Shown here: one piece after another, positions 27,107 through 36,562 of the stretch
Layout: every line of letters starts with the position of its first letter
Numbering within the stretch: position 1 is the stretch's first letter
Assembly (NCBI GenBank): GCA_031412335.1
Contig: JANOCT010000032.1
Span: 62,001 to 126,000 of the forward strand
Origin: JBBQYA01 sp031412335
GTDB lineage: Bacteria; Bacteroidota; Bacteroidia; Sphingobacteriales; Sphingobacteriaceae
Direction of reading: 5' to 3'
Length of the DNA: 64,000 nucleotides
Notes under the pieces: generated by a model
Told to the model about the DNA's origin: nothing
Seen by the model: only the letters and a program-made list of their open reading frames with translations
Database searches by the model: none
Made by a program: the position numbers and the translations under genes

Positions 27107-27769
27107 TTATTTTTCGAAAATAAGGTACTCTTTTTCAGTACAAACATCATTTAGTTTTACTCTATCGCATTGATAGTATTTTTCTTTTTTTCGAGTACCA
27201 AAAGTTTCCCAGCTTTTATCGAAATCTGTTTTACCTATTCCCCAAACGTAACCAATTTCATTATTAATAAATCCATAATATGAACTATCAATTATCATAT
27301 TATTAGTAGGTTCTACCACAAACCGATAACGCCCAGTATCATCAATAAACAATGAATTGTAATAAAATAAAGTATCTTTTTCTGTAAATACTTTATCTGA
27401 TTTGAATTGCAAATTTAATCTTGCTTGAAATGGCTTTTCATATAAAGTTAGTTGGGTAATGTCATAAGCATTTTGATCTTCAGAGCTAAATAGTTTTGTT
27501 CCGGTGGTTTCATCTTCAATTGAATAACTTGCAGGTTGATCCTCCGCTTCAAATCTGAAAAAGAACTGACCATTGGAGTCTGTAATTATAGTTGCAATTT
27601 CACCCCGAGATCTAGGAGGATTTCTAGAAGTTAATGATAAATTTCTCCCAGCCAATGGTTTTTTTTCCAAACAATTATTATAATAATTGCCAGCAAAAGA
27701 AGTTAAGTACGGTTTTTTACAAGCTGAAATAAATAAAAAACAAATAAAAAAAACGATTGAATATTTCAT
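27107..27769 (-). CDS. Lipoprotein with carboxypeptidase-regulatory-like fold
   Basis: 220 aa. Lipoprotein signal with Cys17 after FISA. The segment IATIITDSNGQFFFRFEAEDQPASYSIED near residue 60 resembles the carboxypeptidase-regulatory-like beta-sandwich seen in other exported Bacteroidota proteins. The C-terminal half is unrecognised (RYRFVVEPTNNMIID...). It begins 2 nt after the stop of the T9SS-type lipase gene, so the two are certainly cotranscribed and probably translationally linked. Confidence 0.7.
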   Translation of the reverse strand: MKYSIVFFICFLFISACKKPYLTSFAGNYYNNCLEKKPLAGRNLSLTSRNPPRSRGEIATIITDSNGQFFFRFEAEDQPASYSIEDETTGTKLFSSEDQNAYDITQLTLYEKPFQARLNLQFKSDKVFTEKDTLFYYNSLFIDDTGRYRFVVEPTNNMIIDSSYYGFINNEIGYVWGIGKTDFDKSWETFGTRKKEKYYQCDRVKLNDVCTEKEYLIFEK

Positions 27770-27771
27770 AA

Positions 27772-30681
27772 TTAATTAATTTGAAAGGATTGATTGAATC
27801 GAGAAGAGTTTGTAGTAATTATCAAATGATAAATTCCTGACGACAAATTAGGTGGTAAATTATTTACTACAATTTCATTGGTATTATTTGTAAATGTTTG
27901 TGTGTAAATATTCTTACCCATATTATCAATAATTTGTAACGAACCATTGCCATTTAACAATTCAGATTTAATAGTAAACGTTTGATCGCTATATATTGGG
28001 TTTGGAAAAATTAACATTTCATTTATTTTTTGATTCTCAAAACTTTTGTTAAAAGTCTTGCGAGGTAAAACTAAATTACAACAAGGGTTGAAATTTTCGC
28101 GTGAGTCTGTGTAATTTCCTACGATACTTTGTGTAAATTGTATAGTTTGATCATATATTAAAGCAACTGTACCTGTAGTAACTCTAAAATTTTCTTCTTT
28201 GGAAAAAGCTTGACTTTGAGAGCCGCAATTATTTATAGCAGAAGGATGTTCATAATATTTATTTTGACCTATATTTATAGTGAAAGCTGAAGGATAAATT
28301 GCATCGCGATTCAAATCCATGTTATTTAACCATAATTCTTCATCTCCAATTTCAGTATTAATTAATAATTTAGGATTACTACAGGTTCTTAGAGTACCTA
28401 AATTATCATTTCTTAAAGAGACGTGTCTAAAATTATTATAATAATATTGATAATAAGGTCTTCCATCTATGGTTTCAGTTTCTACATTTTGTATATTCGT
28501 GTTGCCCAAAATCACATCAAATGGGGTTCTATTCATAATATCTCCAACAGATTGATTAGCAATATCTAAATCTAAAGGATTATTAGGAAATCCATCATAA
28601 TCTATGGCTGATTGAACCGGAATAAAACCAAAATGAAAGCCATCGGAGTATATAGAGAGATTAGCGTTTGTATTTGCAAACCAAGGTACTCCCACTCTAA
28701 ATTTAAATTCATAGAGACCGTTTCCATTATTATTAGAACTGCTGGACGCAACCTTAAATTCACCTAATCCAATATCCCAATCATTATTAAACCCTGCAAT
28801 TTTCGGCTGCCTTTTAATATTTTCTACTCCTCCGGCATTAACGCAAAAATCTTTAACGTCTCCAAATCTCTGAATATTAAACCAACTTGTGTATCCAGTT
28901 GTAATACGTACACTAAACCATCGTAACCTTATTTTCACGGTGTTAAATCCAGCTCCTATATTTGAAATCTGACCTTTCCCATTTGGATTTGTATTTAATT
29001 CAAAGTTAGCACCTATCAAATTAATTCTAATTCCTAAAATCCTTACATAAACTTCCGCTTGAAAATCCAATAGTTTATCTCCTCCTACTCTATCCTGATC
29101 GTTGTAAGCACGAGTTTGTTTTGCTCCAAACATAGAACCATTTGAGGTTGCAATAAGTTTACAATGTTTAGGATAGTTACCAATAGATGCTAAATCGTTA
29201 AAAAATTCATCTTTTGCATTATCAGCTTCATAACAAGAATATTGAGCTAATTGACAATGTTGTTCATTTATATGATATATTAGCATTTGTCTAGCAGCTT
29301 TAGAATCTAAATAAATATTCATCATTTCACCTATCCGTCTACTTGATATGGGAACATATTTAACAAAAGGGATACTATTTCTAACTAAACTAAAAACATC
29401 CCGATATAAATGTTGAAGTGAAAGAGGTAAATTCGCTCCTCCATGTGGAGTATCAATCGTAATCATCAAGCGAGTTCGATGGTTTTCACCGCTATTTTCC
29501 ATTTTTGTTAAAGCATATCTTGCAACCAATCCTCCCATACTTTCTCCCATTATTACAAACTGTTCATTATTATCGTAATTGTCTTTTAAATAACGTATCA
29601 ACTCAATTACATAATCTGCATTATCTCGTATATCAACGCGACTGTTTTTCCAGTTAACCACATAAAAGTCATAGCCATATCTCAATAATCCATCTACATC
29701 ATAACTTTTAATAACATCATCATAAATTTCTGCCACATCACGACTGTTTTTTGCTTTATTTCTAAAATCATTCGGATCAAATCCTTCCAAATAAATTACT
29801 GCTCTTCTAATTCCATCCGGGTTACATCCTTCATATACTCCAACATGTAAGCCTTCAATACTTACATTATAATCTGGAGCTACATAAACCTTATTACTTT
29901 TAACTGTAAATGAGCTTTGTGAATAAAAATAAGCCGACCCATTAAATGCTGAGTATATAATTTTATATTCTCCAGCATCACGATAATCAACCGTAACTGT
30001 AGTAGTGTTATAAAGATCAATAATATGATTTCCTGATCCATCTCCAAAATCAACATAAAGATTTAAATTATTGTAGTCAATGTTTTGGTCATGCAAAAAG
30101 AACTCAGGAGAAAATTTAAATATCACATGGCCATAATCTGACTCTTCAAATAATGGAGAACCTGAAAAAATAGTATCTTGACAATATGGGCCAAATCCAC
30201 ATGGACTTGAAGGTCTACCGATTTTATCACTTATCGTATTATTTACTGTATCAAAATTAAAATAAGTATTAGAATTTAACGCTGTTGGAGTAAGTATATA
30301 GAAATTATATAACATTAATCCCATTGGGATGGTATCATTAGATACACTCTGCTCGGCTAATGTATATAGACTATCGTCGGTAATAAAGCTAGTAGTGTCA
30401 TAGGACATATTTCGCATCTCCGAATATAGGAGATACCAATTATTTGTGTTATTTACTTCTGTACAATTACTATTGAAAAATACAGAGTCTGCAATATGCG
30501 CAGCCATATCATACAAAAAATTAGATGTTCCAGAAGGAGGAGGGGGGGGAGTCAATGGTGAAAAAAACGTTCTTAATTCATTGTTAACTTGACCAAGAGG
30601 ATCTTGTGCTTTTGCTGTTGAAAATTGGGAATAAATTAATAAAAATATAAAGATTTTAAGAACAGTAACAAGATTTTTCAT
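27772..30681 (-). CDS. Secreted alpha/beta hydrolase (lipase-like) with PKD domain and T9SS sorting domain
   Basis: 969 aa from the ATG at 30681 (MKNLVTVLK..., signal peptide to about residue 26); a longer in-frame start at 30768 would put 29 extra residues before the signal and is rejected. A PKD-like segment with VDFGDGSG lies near residue 210. The hydrolase core follows: strand VIYLEGFDP near 295 and nucleophile motif GESMGG with Ser381, then ITIDTPHGG. This resembles PGAP1/DUF676-type lipases. The last 80 residues (IFPNPIYSDQTFTI ... GIYHLII) are a type A T9SS sorting domain, so the protein should be exported through the outer membrane and anchored or released. The substrate is unknown; a lipid ester is likely. 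Confidence 0.85.
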   Translation of the reverse strand: MKNLVTVLKIFIFLLIYSQFSTAKAQDPLGQVNNELRTFFSPLTPPPPPSGTSNFLYDMAAHIADSVFFNSNCTEVNNTNNWYLLYSEMRNMSYDTTSFITDDSLYTLAEQSVSNDTIPMGLMLYNFYILTPTALNSNTYFNFDTVNNTISDKIGRPSSPCGFGPYCQDTIFSGSPLFEESDYGHVIFKFSPEFFLHDQNIDYNNLNLYVDFGDGSGNHIIDLYNTTTVTVDYRDAGEYKIIYSAFNGSAYFYSQSSFTVKSNKVYVAPDYNVSIEGLHVGVYEGCNPDGIRRAVIYLEGFDPNDFRNKAKNSRDVAEIYDDVIKSYDVDGLLRYGYDFYVVNWKNSRVDIRDNADYVIELIRYLKDNYDNNEQFVIMGESMGGLVARYALTKMENSGENHRTRLMITIDTPHGGANLPLSLQHLYRDVFSLVRNSIPFVKYVPISSRRIGEMMNIYLDSKAARQMLIYHINEQHCQLAQYSCYEADNAKDEFFNDLASIGNYPKHCKLIATSNGSMFGAKQTRAYNDQDRVGGDKLLDFQAEVYVRILGIRINLIGANFELNTNPNGKGQISNIGAGFNTVKIRLRWFSVRITTGYTSWFNIQRFGDVKDFCVNAGGVENIKRQPKIAGFNNDWDIGLGEFKVASSSSNNNGNGLYEFKFRVGVPWFANTNANLSIYSDGFHFGFIPVQSAIDYDGFPNNPLDLDIANQSVGDIMNRTPFDVILGNTNIQNVETETIDGRPYYQYYYNNFRHVSLRNDNLGTLRTCSNPKLLINTEIGDEELWLNNMDLNRDAIYPSAFTINIGQNKYYEHPSAINNCGSQSQAFSKEENFRVTTGTVALIYDQTIQFTQSIVGNYTDSRENFNPCCNLVLPRKTFNKSFENQKINEMLIFPNPIYSDQTFTIKSELLNGNGSLQIIDNMGKNIYTQTFTNNTNEIVVNNLPPNLSSGIYHLIITTNSSRFNQSFQIN

Positions 30682-30991
30682 AAAGTATAGGTTTTTACAT
30701 GTGATTTGAGGCTTTTTATTTAAATATTTTTTATGTCCAATTATAATTTTAAAAAATCGAAAATGCAAATTGTTTAAGAAATTTTTAATAGTATGTTTTT
30801 AGTACGATTGAAATAAGTGTAACTATTACACTAAGTTTTTTTATTTTTATGATACGCTCTATATTGGGTAGAAAATGTAAATAATTATATTCATTATTAG
30901 TATTTTACAATAAAATTGAAAAAGAAAATTAGATAATTTCTACGGCCAATGAATTATTTCGATCTTGCACCAGCAATTTCAATTTAAAACT
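30682..30991. promoter_or_regulatory. Divergent intergenic region with 17-bp palindrome
   Basis: About 310 nt of A/T-rich DNA between the divergent lipase-like gene and polA. It contains a palindrome of 7-bp arms (AGTGTAA / TTACACT, 3-nt spacer) at 30816-30832, which looks like an operator for a dimeric regulator. On the plus strand it is followed by a T-rich run, so a terminator is the alternative. No ORF or RNA gene seen. No clear TAnnTTTG element for polA. Confidence 0.35.
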
Positions 30992-33793
30992 ATGGCGCAT
31001 AAAAAACTTTTTTTACTGGATGGTATGGCACTTGTTTATCGTGCCCACTTCGCTTTAAGCAAAAATCCACGTTTTACCTCTGCTGGATTGAATACTTCTG
31101 CCATGATGGGTTTTACCAATACTTTGCTTGAAATACTTAAAAAAGAACAACCTACGCATATTGCTGTAGTTTTTGACACCTCTGCGCCAACTGAACGGCA
31201 CATAGATTATGAAGCCTACAAAGCTCAGCGTGAACAAATGCCTGAAGACTTGTCGCGGGCATTGCCTTATGTAGTAAAAATTATAGAGGGATTCAATATT
31301 CCTGTTATCACATTAGATGGATACGAAGCGGATGACATCATTGGAACGCTTGCCAAAAAAGCTGAAATAGCTGGTTTTCAAGTATTTTGCATGACTCCCG
31401 ATAAAGATTTTGGTCAATTAGTTTCTGACAATATTTTCATTTATAAACCATCAAGAATGGGAAATGATATGGAGATTTTAGGAGTACCTGAAATTTTGAA
31501 AAAATGGGAAATTGAACGTGTTGATCAAGTAATAGATATTTTAGGATTGTGGGGAGATGCTGTTGATAACATTCCAGGGATACCGGGTATTGGGGAGAAA
31601 ACGGCTAAAGATTTGATTAAACGGTACGGAACCATGGAAAATATTATTGCCAACTCGCATGAATTAAAAGGAAAACAACGAGAAAATGTGGAGCAATTTA
31701 GTGCTCAAGGCTTGCTTTCCAAAAAATTAGCAACCATCCTATTAAACGTTCCGGTGGAATTGGAAGAGAATAAATTGATTTTAGAAGCACCGGATCGGGA
31801 AAAATTGGAACCTATTTTTGCAGAGCTAGAGTTTAGAACTATCGGCAGGAGAGTATTTGGAGAGGAATTTAAAACTGCTGATAAAAGTGTGAATGCCAGT
31901 GGACAATTTTCCATGTTCGGTGGTGATGACAATTTGGAGAGAACAATAATATCTACAGAAAGTGATGAACCGCGCCAATTTGAAACTATGGCAACTAGCC
32001 AACATAATTATGTGTTGGTTGATACCAAAGAGAAAAGAGATTTATTGATAATTGATTTATTAAAACAAAAAGAAATAAGTTTTGATACCGAAACAACTGG
32101 TACAGATGCCAATAATTGTGAATTGGTTGGCTTATCATTTAGTTTTAAAATTGGGGAAGCATATTATATTCCTGCATCTAAAACAGAACCCGAAATACGG
32201 ATTTTGTTGGATGAATTTAAACCTGTATTAGAAAATCCATCGATAATTAAAATTGGTCAAAATATTAAGTATGATATTTTAGTTTTGAAATGGTATGATG
32301 TAGAAATAAAAGGAATTTTATTCGATACCATGTTAGCACATTATATTATTGATCCGGATACGAGGCATAATATGGATGTATTGGCCGAAAATTATTTAAA
32401 CTATTCTCCAGTTTCTATAACCGAATTAATTGGAAAAAAAGGAAAGGGTCAATTAAATATGGCAGATATCGATGTGGAAATTGTGAAAGATTATGCTGCT
32501 GAAGATGCTGATGTTACCCTACGATTAAAACATACATTTGAACCATTATTGAAAGATTCTAATTCGACTTCATTGGCAAATGATATTGAAAATCCATTAA
32601 TTTATGTGTTAGCAGCTATTGAAAAAGAAGGGGTGGCAATAGACAAACAGGCATTAAAAGAATTTTCTAAAGAACTCGAAACAACTATATCATCGACAGA
32701 AAAGAATATTTTTGAACATGCAGGCCTTAAATTTAACATAGCTTCTCCAAAACAATTAGGTGAGGTTTTATTTGATAAATTACAGTTAGACCCAAAAGCA
32801 AAAAAAACCAAAACCGGCCAATATCAAACCGGAGAAGATGTACTTAGTTATCTTGCTCATAAACATGAAATTGTAAACGAAATTTTAATTTTCAGATCAT
32901 TACAAAAACTAAAATCGACGTATGTAGATGCACTTCCGTTAATGATAAATCCAAAAACTGGAAGAATTCATACGAGTTACAATCAGGCGGTTGCATCTAC
33001 GGGGCGTTTGAGTTCCAATAATCCGAACCTCCAAAATATTCCAATTAAAACAGAAAAAGGAAGAGAAGTTCGAAAAGCATTTATACCCCGTGATAATAAT
33101 CACTTGATTGTTTCTGCAGATTATTCGCAAATAGAACTTAGAATTATTGCCGAAATAAGTAAAGATGCAAACATGATGGATGCATTTATAAACGGGATTG
33201 ATATTCATACAGCCACTGCTGCCAAAGTATATGGAGTAGCATTGGCTGATGTTGATTCTACCCAAAGACGAAATGCAAAAGCAGTAAATTTTGGGATAAT
33301 TTATGGTCAATCTGCTTTTGGATTGTCACAAAATTTAAATATTCCAAGAAAGGAAGCTGCAGAAATTATTGAAAATTACTTTGCTCAATACCCAGGAATA
33401 AAAACCTACATGGCCTCAACCATGGATTTTGCCAGAGAAAACGGATATGTGGAAACGTTAAAAGGACGAAGAAGATATTTAAGAGATATAAATTCAGCAA
33501 ACCAAACGGTACGAGGTTTTGCAGAAAGAAATGCAATAAATGCACCCATACAAGGTTCTGCGGCAGATATGATTAAAATTGCTATGATTAATATTTACCG
33601 TGAAATGAATGAGCAAAAATTGGAAGCAAAAATGACCATGCAAGTTCATGATGAATTAGTATTTGATGTCCCAATGCATGAAGTGGAAAAAATAAAACCC
33701 ATAATTGAAAACGGAATGAGAAATGCAATAAAAATGGAAGTTCCAATTGTAGTGGAAATTGGAACTGGAAAAAATTGGTTAGAGGCTCATTAA
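30992..33793 (+). CDS. polA: DNA polymerase I
   Basis: 933 aa from the ATG at 30992 (MAHKKLFLLDGMALVYRAHF); an in-frame TTG at 30965 is less likely because homologues begin near the KLFLLDG motif. All three activities are present: N-terminal 5'-3' exonuclease (GYEADDIIGTLAKKA, GIPGIGEKTA), 3'-5' proofreading domain with an intact DTETTG near residue 365 and YAAEDADVTLRL, and the polymerase domain with ADYSQIELRIIAEIS (motif A), KAVNFGIIYGQSAFGL (motif B) and MQVHDELVFD (motif C). Proofreading residues are retained, unlike in Taq. Used in repair and Okazaki-fragment maturation. Confidence 0.98.
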   Translation: MAHKKLFLLDGMALVYRAHFALSKNPRFTSAGLNTSAMMGFTNTLLEILKKEQPTHIAVVFDTSAPTERHIDYEAYKAQREQMPEDLSRALPYVVKIIEGFNIPVITLDGYEADDIIGTLAKKAEIAGFQVFCMTPDKDFGQLVSDNIFIYKPSRMGNDMEILGVPEILKKWEIERVDQVIDILGLWGDAVDNIPGIPGIGEKTAKDLIKRYGTMENIIANSHELKGKQRENVEQFSAQGLLSKKLATILLNVPVELEENKLILEAPDREKLEPIFAELEFRTIGRRVFGEEFKTADKSVNASGQFSMFGGDDNLERTIISTESDEPRQFETMATSQHNYVLVDTKEKRDLLIIDLLKQKEISFDTETTGTDANNCELVGLSFSFKIGEAYYIPASKTEPEIRILLDEFKPVLENPSIIKIGQNIKYDILVLKWYDVEIKGILFDTMLAHYIIDPDTRHNMDVLAENYLNYSPVSITELIGKKGKGQLNMADIDVEIVKDYAAEDADVTLRLKHTFEPLLKDSNSTSLANDIENPLIYVLAAIEKEGVAIDKQALKEFSKELETTISSTEKNIFEHAGLKFNIASPKQLGEVLFDKLQLDPKAKKTKTGQYQTGEDVLSYLAHKHEIVNEILIFRSLQKLKSTYVDALPLMINPKTGRIHTSYNQAVASTGRLSSNNPNLQNIPIKTEKGREVRKAFIPRDNNHLIVSADYSQIELRIIAEISKDANMMDAFINGIDIHTATAAKVYGVALADVDSTQRRNAKAVNFGIIYGQSAFGLSQNLNIPRKEAAEIIENYFAQYPGIKTYMASTMDFARENGYVETLKGRRRYLRDINSANQTVRGFAERNAINAPIQGSAADMIKIAMINIYREMNEQKLEAKMTMQVHDELVFDVPMHEVEKIKPIIENGMRNAIKMEVPIVVEIGTGKNWLEAH

Positions 33794-33873
33794 ATTCAAA
33801 CCTAGATTTTATTTTTTGGTAAAATTATTGGATTGGAAAATATAAACCGACAGATTAGGTAGTTTGAAATTTA

Positions 33874-33881
33874 TACTTTTG
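33874..33881 (+). promoter_or_regulatory. Candidate -7 promoter element of terC
   Basis: TACTTTTG matches TAnnTTTG exactly, 15 nt before the ATG at 33897, giving a very short leader. No good -33 at the expected spacing. Confidence 0.38.
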
Positions 33882-33896
33882 ACGCAAAATTAATTT

Positions 33897-34637
33897 ATGG
33901 AATGGATCACTAATCCAGAAATCTGGATATCGCTTGTTACGGTTACTGTACTCGAAATCGTACTTGGAATTGACAATATCGTATTTATATCCATTTTATC
34001 TGGCAAATTACCAGAAGATCAACAAGCAAAAGCACGAAGATTAGGATTGGGATTAGCGATGATTACACGAGTTTTATTATTGTTGAGTATTTCTTATATC
34101 ATGAAACTCACTGTTCCCCTTTTTGAGATTTTTAATCACGAGGTAACAGGAAAAGCACTTATTTTAGGAGTTGGTGGATTGTTTTTGGTATATAAAAGTA
34201 TTAAAGAAATACACGAAAAAATGGAAGGCGATGAGCATGATGAAAATGAAAAGAAGAAGAAACTTTCTTTTTCAAGTGTTATTATTCAAATTCTAATTCT
34301 AGATATTGTATTCTCTCTGGATTCTGTAATAACCGCAGTTGGTATGGCAGATGAGGTTTGGGTAATGATTGCTGCTGTAATTATCGCGGTTTTAATTATG
34401 ATGTTTTCAGCAGATTCTGTAAGCAAATTTGTCAACAAACACCCTACTGTAAAAATGCTGGCTCTAAGTTTCCTGATCTTAATTGGAGTTTCTTTGATGG
34501 CAGAATCATTTGATAGGGGGATACCGAAACAGTATATATATTTTGCCATGGCATTTTCTGTTTTAGTAGAAATGCTGAATTTACGTGCAAAGAAGAAAAG
34601 CCAACCGATAAAATTAAGAGAGCCAAATAGGCCTTGA
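33897..34637 (+). CDS. terC: TerC-family membrane protein
   Basis: 246 aa, seven or eight membrane segments. The TerC motifs EIVLGIDNIVFISILSGKLP (residues 20-39) and ILDIVFSLDSVITAVGM near 137 carry the conserved acidic residues, and a charged cytoplasmic loop (HEKMEGDEHDENEKKKK) lies near 105. TerC/Alx-type proteins export metal ions, notably manganese, and some help metallate secreted enzymes. It is a separate unit after polA and is followed by a small repeat half-site. Confidence 0.92.
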   Translation: MEWITNPEIWISLVTVTVLEIVLGIDNIVFISILSGKLPEDQQAKARRLGLGLAMITRVLLLLSISYIMKLTVPLFEIFNHEVTGKALILGVGGLFLVYKSIKEIHEKMEGDEHDENEKKKKLSFSSVIIQILILDIVFSLDSVITAVGMADEVWVMIAAVIIAVLIMMFSADSVSKFVNKHPTVKMLALSFLILIGVSLMAESFDRGIPKQYIYFAMAFSVLVEMLNLRAKKKSQPIKLREPNRP

Positions 34638-34643
34638 AGAATG

Positions 34644-34655
34644 CCACGAATGCAC
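34644..34655 (+). repeat. 12-bp repeat unit (left of the HNH gene)
   Basis: CCACGAATGCAC here is the exact reverse complement of 35934-35945, and differs by one base from 35907-35918. The HNH gene lies between these copies. A partial hairpin unit of an intergenic repeat family is the simplest reading. Confidence 0.6.
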
Positions 34656-34690
34656 AAATAAAAAATATTTTAAATTTAATTTTGAAGAAT

Positions 34691-34720
34691 TAAACTTTTC
34701 CCTAAAAAAGTAAAAGTTTA
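34691..34720. repeat. 9-bp inverted repeat upstream of the HNH gene
   Basis: TAAACTTTT (34691-34699) is an exact inverted copy of AAAAGTTTA (34712-34720), with a 12-nt loop. It could be the terminator of terC or an operator for the HNH gene that starts at 34758. A/T-only arms make this weak evidence. Confidence 0.3.
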
Positions 34721-34757
34721 GCCATTAATTAAGGAAATAAAAAAATCATTTTGTTAA

Positions 34758-35888
34758 ATGGAAATAAGTCAATCAATTCTTGAAAATTTATATTCAAAAT
34801 TTTTAAAGTTCATTGAATTTGAAGATGGAGTTATTTCTGAAACATTCAGAAAATCAAACTATTTTAATGAATCTGAAAGTTTTAAATTACAAATCTATGA
34901 GAAAGCGAGAAGTTATCTTGAATCTTCAAAATGGAAAGAAACTGATATTGGAACAAAGAAAATTTACGACAGCGTTCATAAATCCTTCGATGCAATAAAA
35001 GAAATAAAAGGATCAGATAAAAAAGGGGTGGATTTAGTAAATTGGCGGAAGGTTGATGCCTTTAAAAAGATAATCAACAAACAAGAATTTGAAAGAGTAT
35101 TCTTTGATTTTTATAAAGGAAAAGATTCCGATGAAAATGTATTTAATAAACTTAATATAGAATACAAATTAGACTACCAAACTATATCTTACTTATTTTT
35201 TATAAAAGAAAAAAATAAATTCCTTCCAATTTCACAAGAAAAGATTGATAAACTTTTTAAAGATCAATTAAATGTTTTAGATTTTAAATCAGCTAAAAAT
35301 ATATCTTGGAAAAATTATTTAAGATACCTATTAATTATTAAAGAAGTCTCTGAATTTTTAAAGAAAAAAGATCCAGAAACTACATTACTTGATGCTCATT
35401 CCTTTCTTTGGATTGCTGGGACAAAGATGAAAGATGTTTCCCTAATAGGTAATGTAAACACTAATTTAGAAAAAGGAAAAAATGGGCTTTTACTCATTAA
35501 TCCGGAAGATCCTTCATTTTATTATCCTGATGAAGATACAACACAAAACAAAGTTTTACTATTTGAAGGAGCTACAAAACTAGTGACAGTAAATATTTAC
35601 GAAAGAAATATTGAAGCTAGAAATCAATGTATATCACATTGGAAACCAATTTGTGCTGTTTGTAAATTTGATTTTGAATTAGAATTTGGAGAAATTGGAA
35701 AAGGATTTATTCATGTTCATCATAAAATACCTATTTCACAAATTAATGAAATTCAAGAAATAGATCCGAAAAATGATTTGATACCAGTTTGCCCAAACTG
35801 TCACGCTATGCTACATAAAAGAACTCCACCTTTTAGCGTAGAAGAATTGAAATTAATTAGAAGTAAAAGCGATGAAAGGAATATTTAA
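34758..35888 (+). CDS. HNH endonuclease (McrA-like), possible restriction enzyme
   Basis: 376 aa. The C-terminal 90 residues are a zinc-type HNH nuclease of the McrA kind: CAVC at about 297-300, the catalytic HVHH near 318-321, LIPVCPNCHAMLHKR near 340-352. The segment NIYERNIEARNQCISHW before it commonly precedes this nuclease module. Residues 1-270 are Lys/Glu/Asn-rich and unrecognised apart from a DAHSFLWIAG motif near 212; they may be the DNA-recognition part. Related proteins cut modified DNA (type IV restriction). It is alone, without a methylase, and sits between short repeats, which is compatible with acquisition by transfer. Confidence 0.8.
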   Translation: MEISQSILENLYSKFLKFIEFEDGVISETFRKSNYFNESESFKLQIYEKARSYLESSKWKETDIGTKKIYDSVHKSFDAIKEIKGSDKKGVDLVNWRKVDAFKKIINKQEFERVFFDFYKGKDSDENVFNKLNIEYKLDYQTISYLFFIKEKNKFLPISQEKIDKLFKDQLNVLDFKSAKNISWKNYLRYLLIIKEVSEFLKKKDPETTLLDAHSFLWIAGTKMKDVSLIGNVNTNLEKGKNGLLLINPEDPSFYYPDEDTTQNKVLLFEGATKLVTVNIYERNIEARNQCISHWKPICAVCKFDFELEFGEIGKGFIHVHHKIPISQINEIQEIDPKNDLIPVCPNCHAMLHKRTPPFSVEELKLIRSKSDERNI

Positions 35889-35900
35889 AATCAGCAAATA

Positions 35901-35949
35901 AAAAAACCACGAACGCACCAATATAAATCATTCGTGCATTCGTGGCTTT
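35901..35949. terminator. Bidirectional hairpin between HNH gene and cupredoxin
   Basis: CCACGAACGCAC (35907-35918) pairs with GTGCATTCGTGG (35934-35945) at 11 of 12 positions around a 15-nt loop, with an A-run before and TTTT after. Placed between convergent genes it should terminate both. The arms belong to the same repeat as 34644-34655. Confidence 0.7.
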
Positions 35950-35962
35950 TAAATTAAACATT

Positions 35963-36496
35963 TTACTTTACTACTAAAACACCCTTCATCATCATGTTAT
36001 GACCAGGGTAAGTACAAACATATTCGTACTTGCCCGGTGCTGCTGGAGCTTCAAATTCCAAAACAGTGTTTTCGCCTGGACCAAGCATTTTTGATGCAGC
36101 AATTACATTAGAACTTTCTGGTACATATTGTTTATCTGGACCCGCTTTCAACCCATCTGTTGCTACAGTTTGAGAGGTGCCAGCTAATACAAATACAATA
36201 TTATGTTGCATAGCAGCATCTGTACCTTTATTTTCCAGATTAATTTTAACTTTTTGAGAAGCTGCAACTTCTATCTCTACTACGTCATATTTCATTTCTG
36301 CCATAGAGTTACCAACTGCTTGTATTGTAACTTCCTTCACTGGCAATGTTGCAGGATCTACTGCAGGAGTTGCTGGAGCTTCTGTTACAGTTTCATCTGT
36401 ATTTTCAGTGCTAGTCTCAGTTTTGGTTTTTCCACCACAACTAATCATTAAAAAAGTTGCACATATAAATGCAACATAACTTATTAATTTTCTCAT
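35963..36496 (-). CDS. Azurin-like cupredoxin lipoprotein
   Basis: 177 aa. Lipoprotein signal with Cys20 (LMISC), then a Thr/Glu/Pro/Ala linker (residues 24-52) and a cupredoxin domain. Type I copper ligands are in the azurin arrangement: His98 (MQHN), Cys161, His166 and Met170 in CTYPGHNMMM. It would be an electron carrier tethered to a membrane facing the periplasm or surface. It lies 66 nt downstream of the RlmI-like gene on the same strand. Confidence 0.92.
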   Translation of the reverse strand: MRKLISYVAFICATFLMISCGGKTKTETSTENTDETVTEAPATPAVDPATLPVKEVTIQAVGNSMAEMKYDVVEIEVAASQKVKINLENKGTDAAMQHNIVFVLAGTSQTVATDGLKAGPDKQYVPESSNVIAASKMLGPGENTVLEFEAPAAPGKYEYVCTYPGHNMMMKGVLVVK

Positions 36497-36562
36497 TATT
36501 TATTTTATAATTTATTTAATAACTAAACACGAATAATTGAATTGAGTTTCTTTTAATTTTGG

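Noticed and set aside
34286..34657. A 123-codon ORF antisense to terC
   Set aside because: Its Ile/Thr/Ala-rich sequence mirrors the reverse of a membrane protein; the terC reading is certain.
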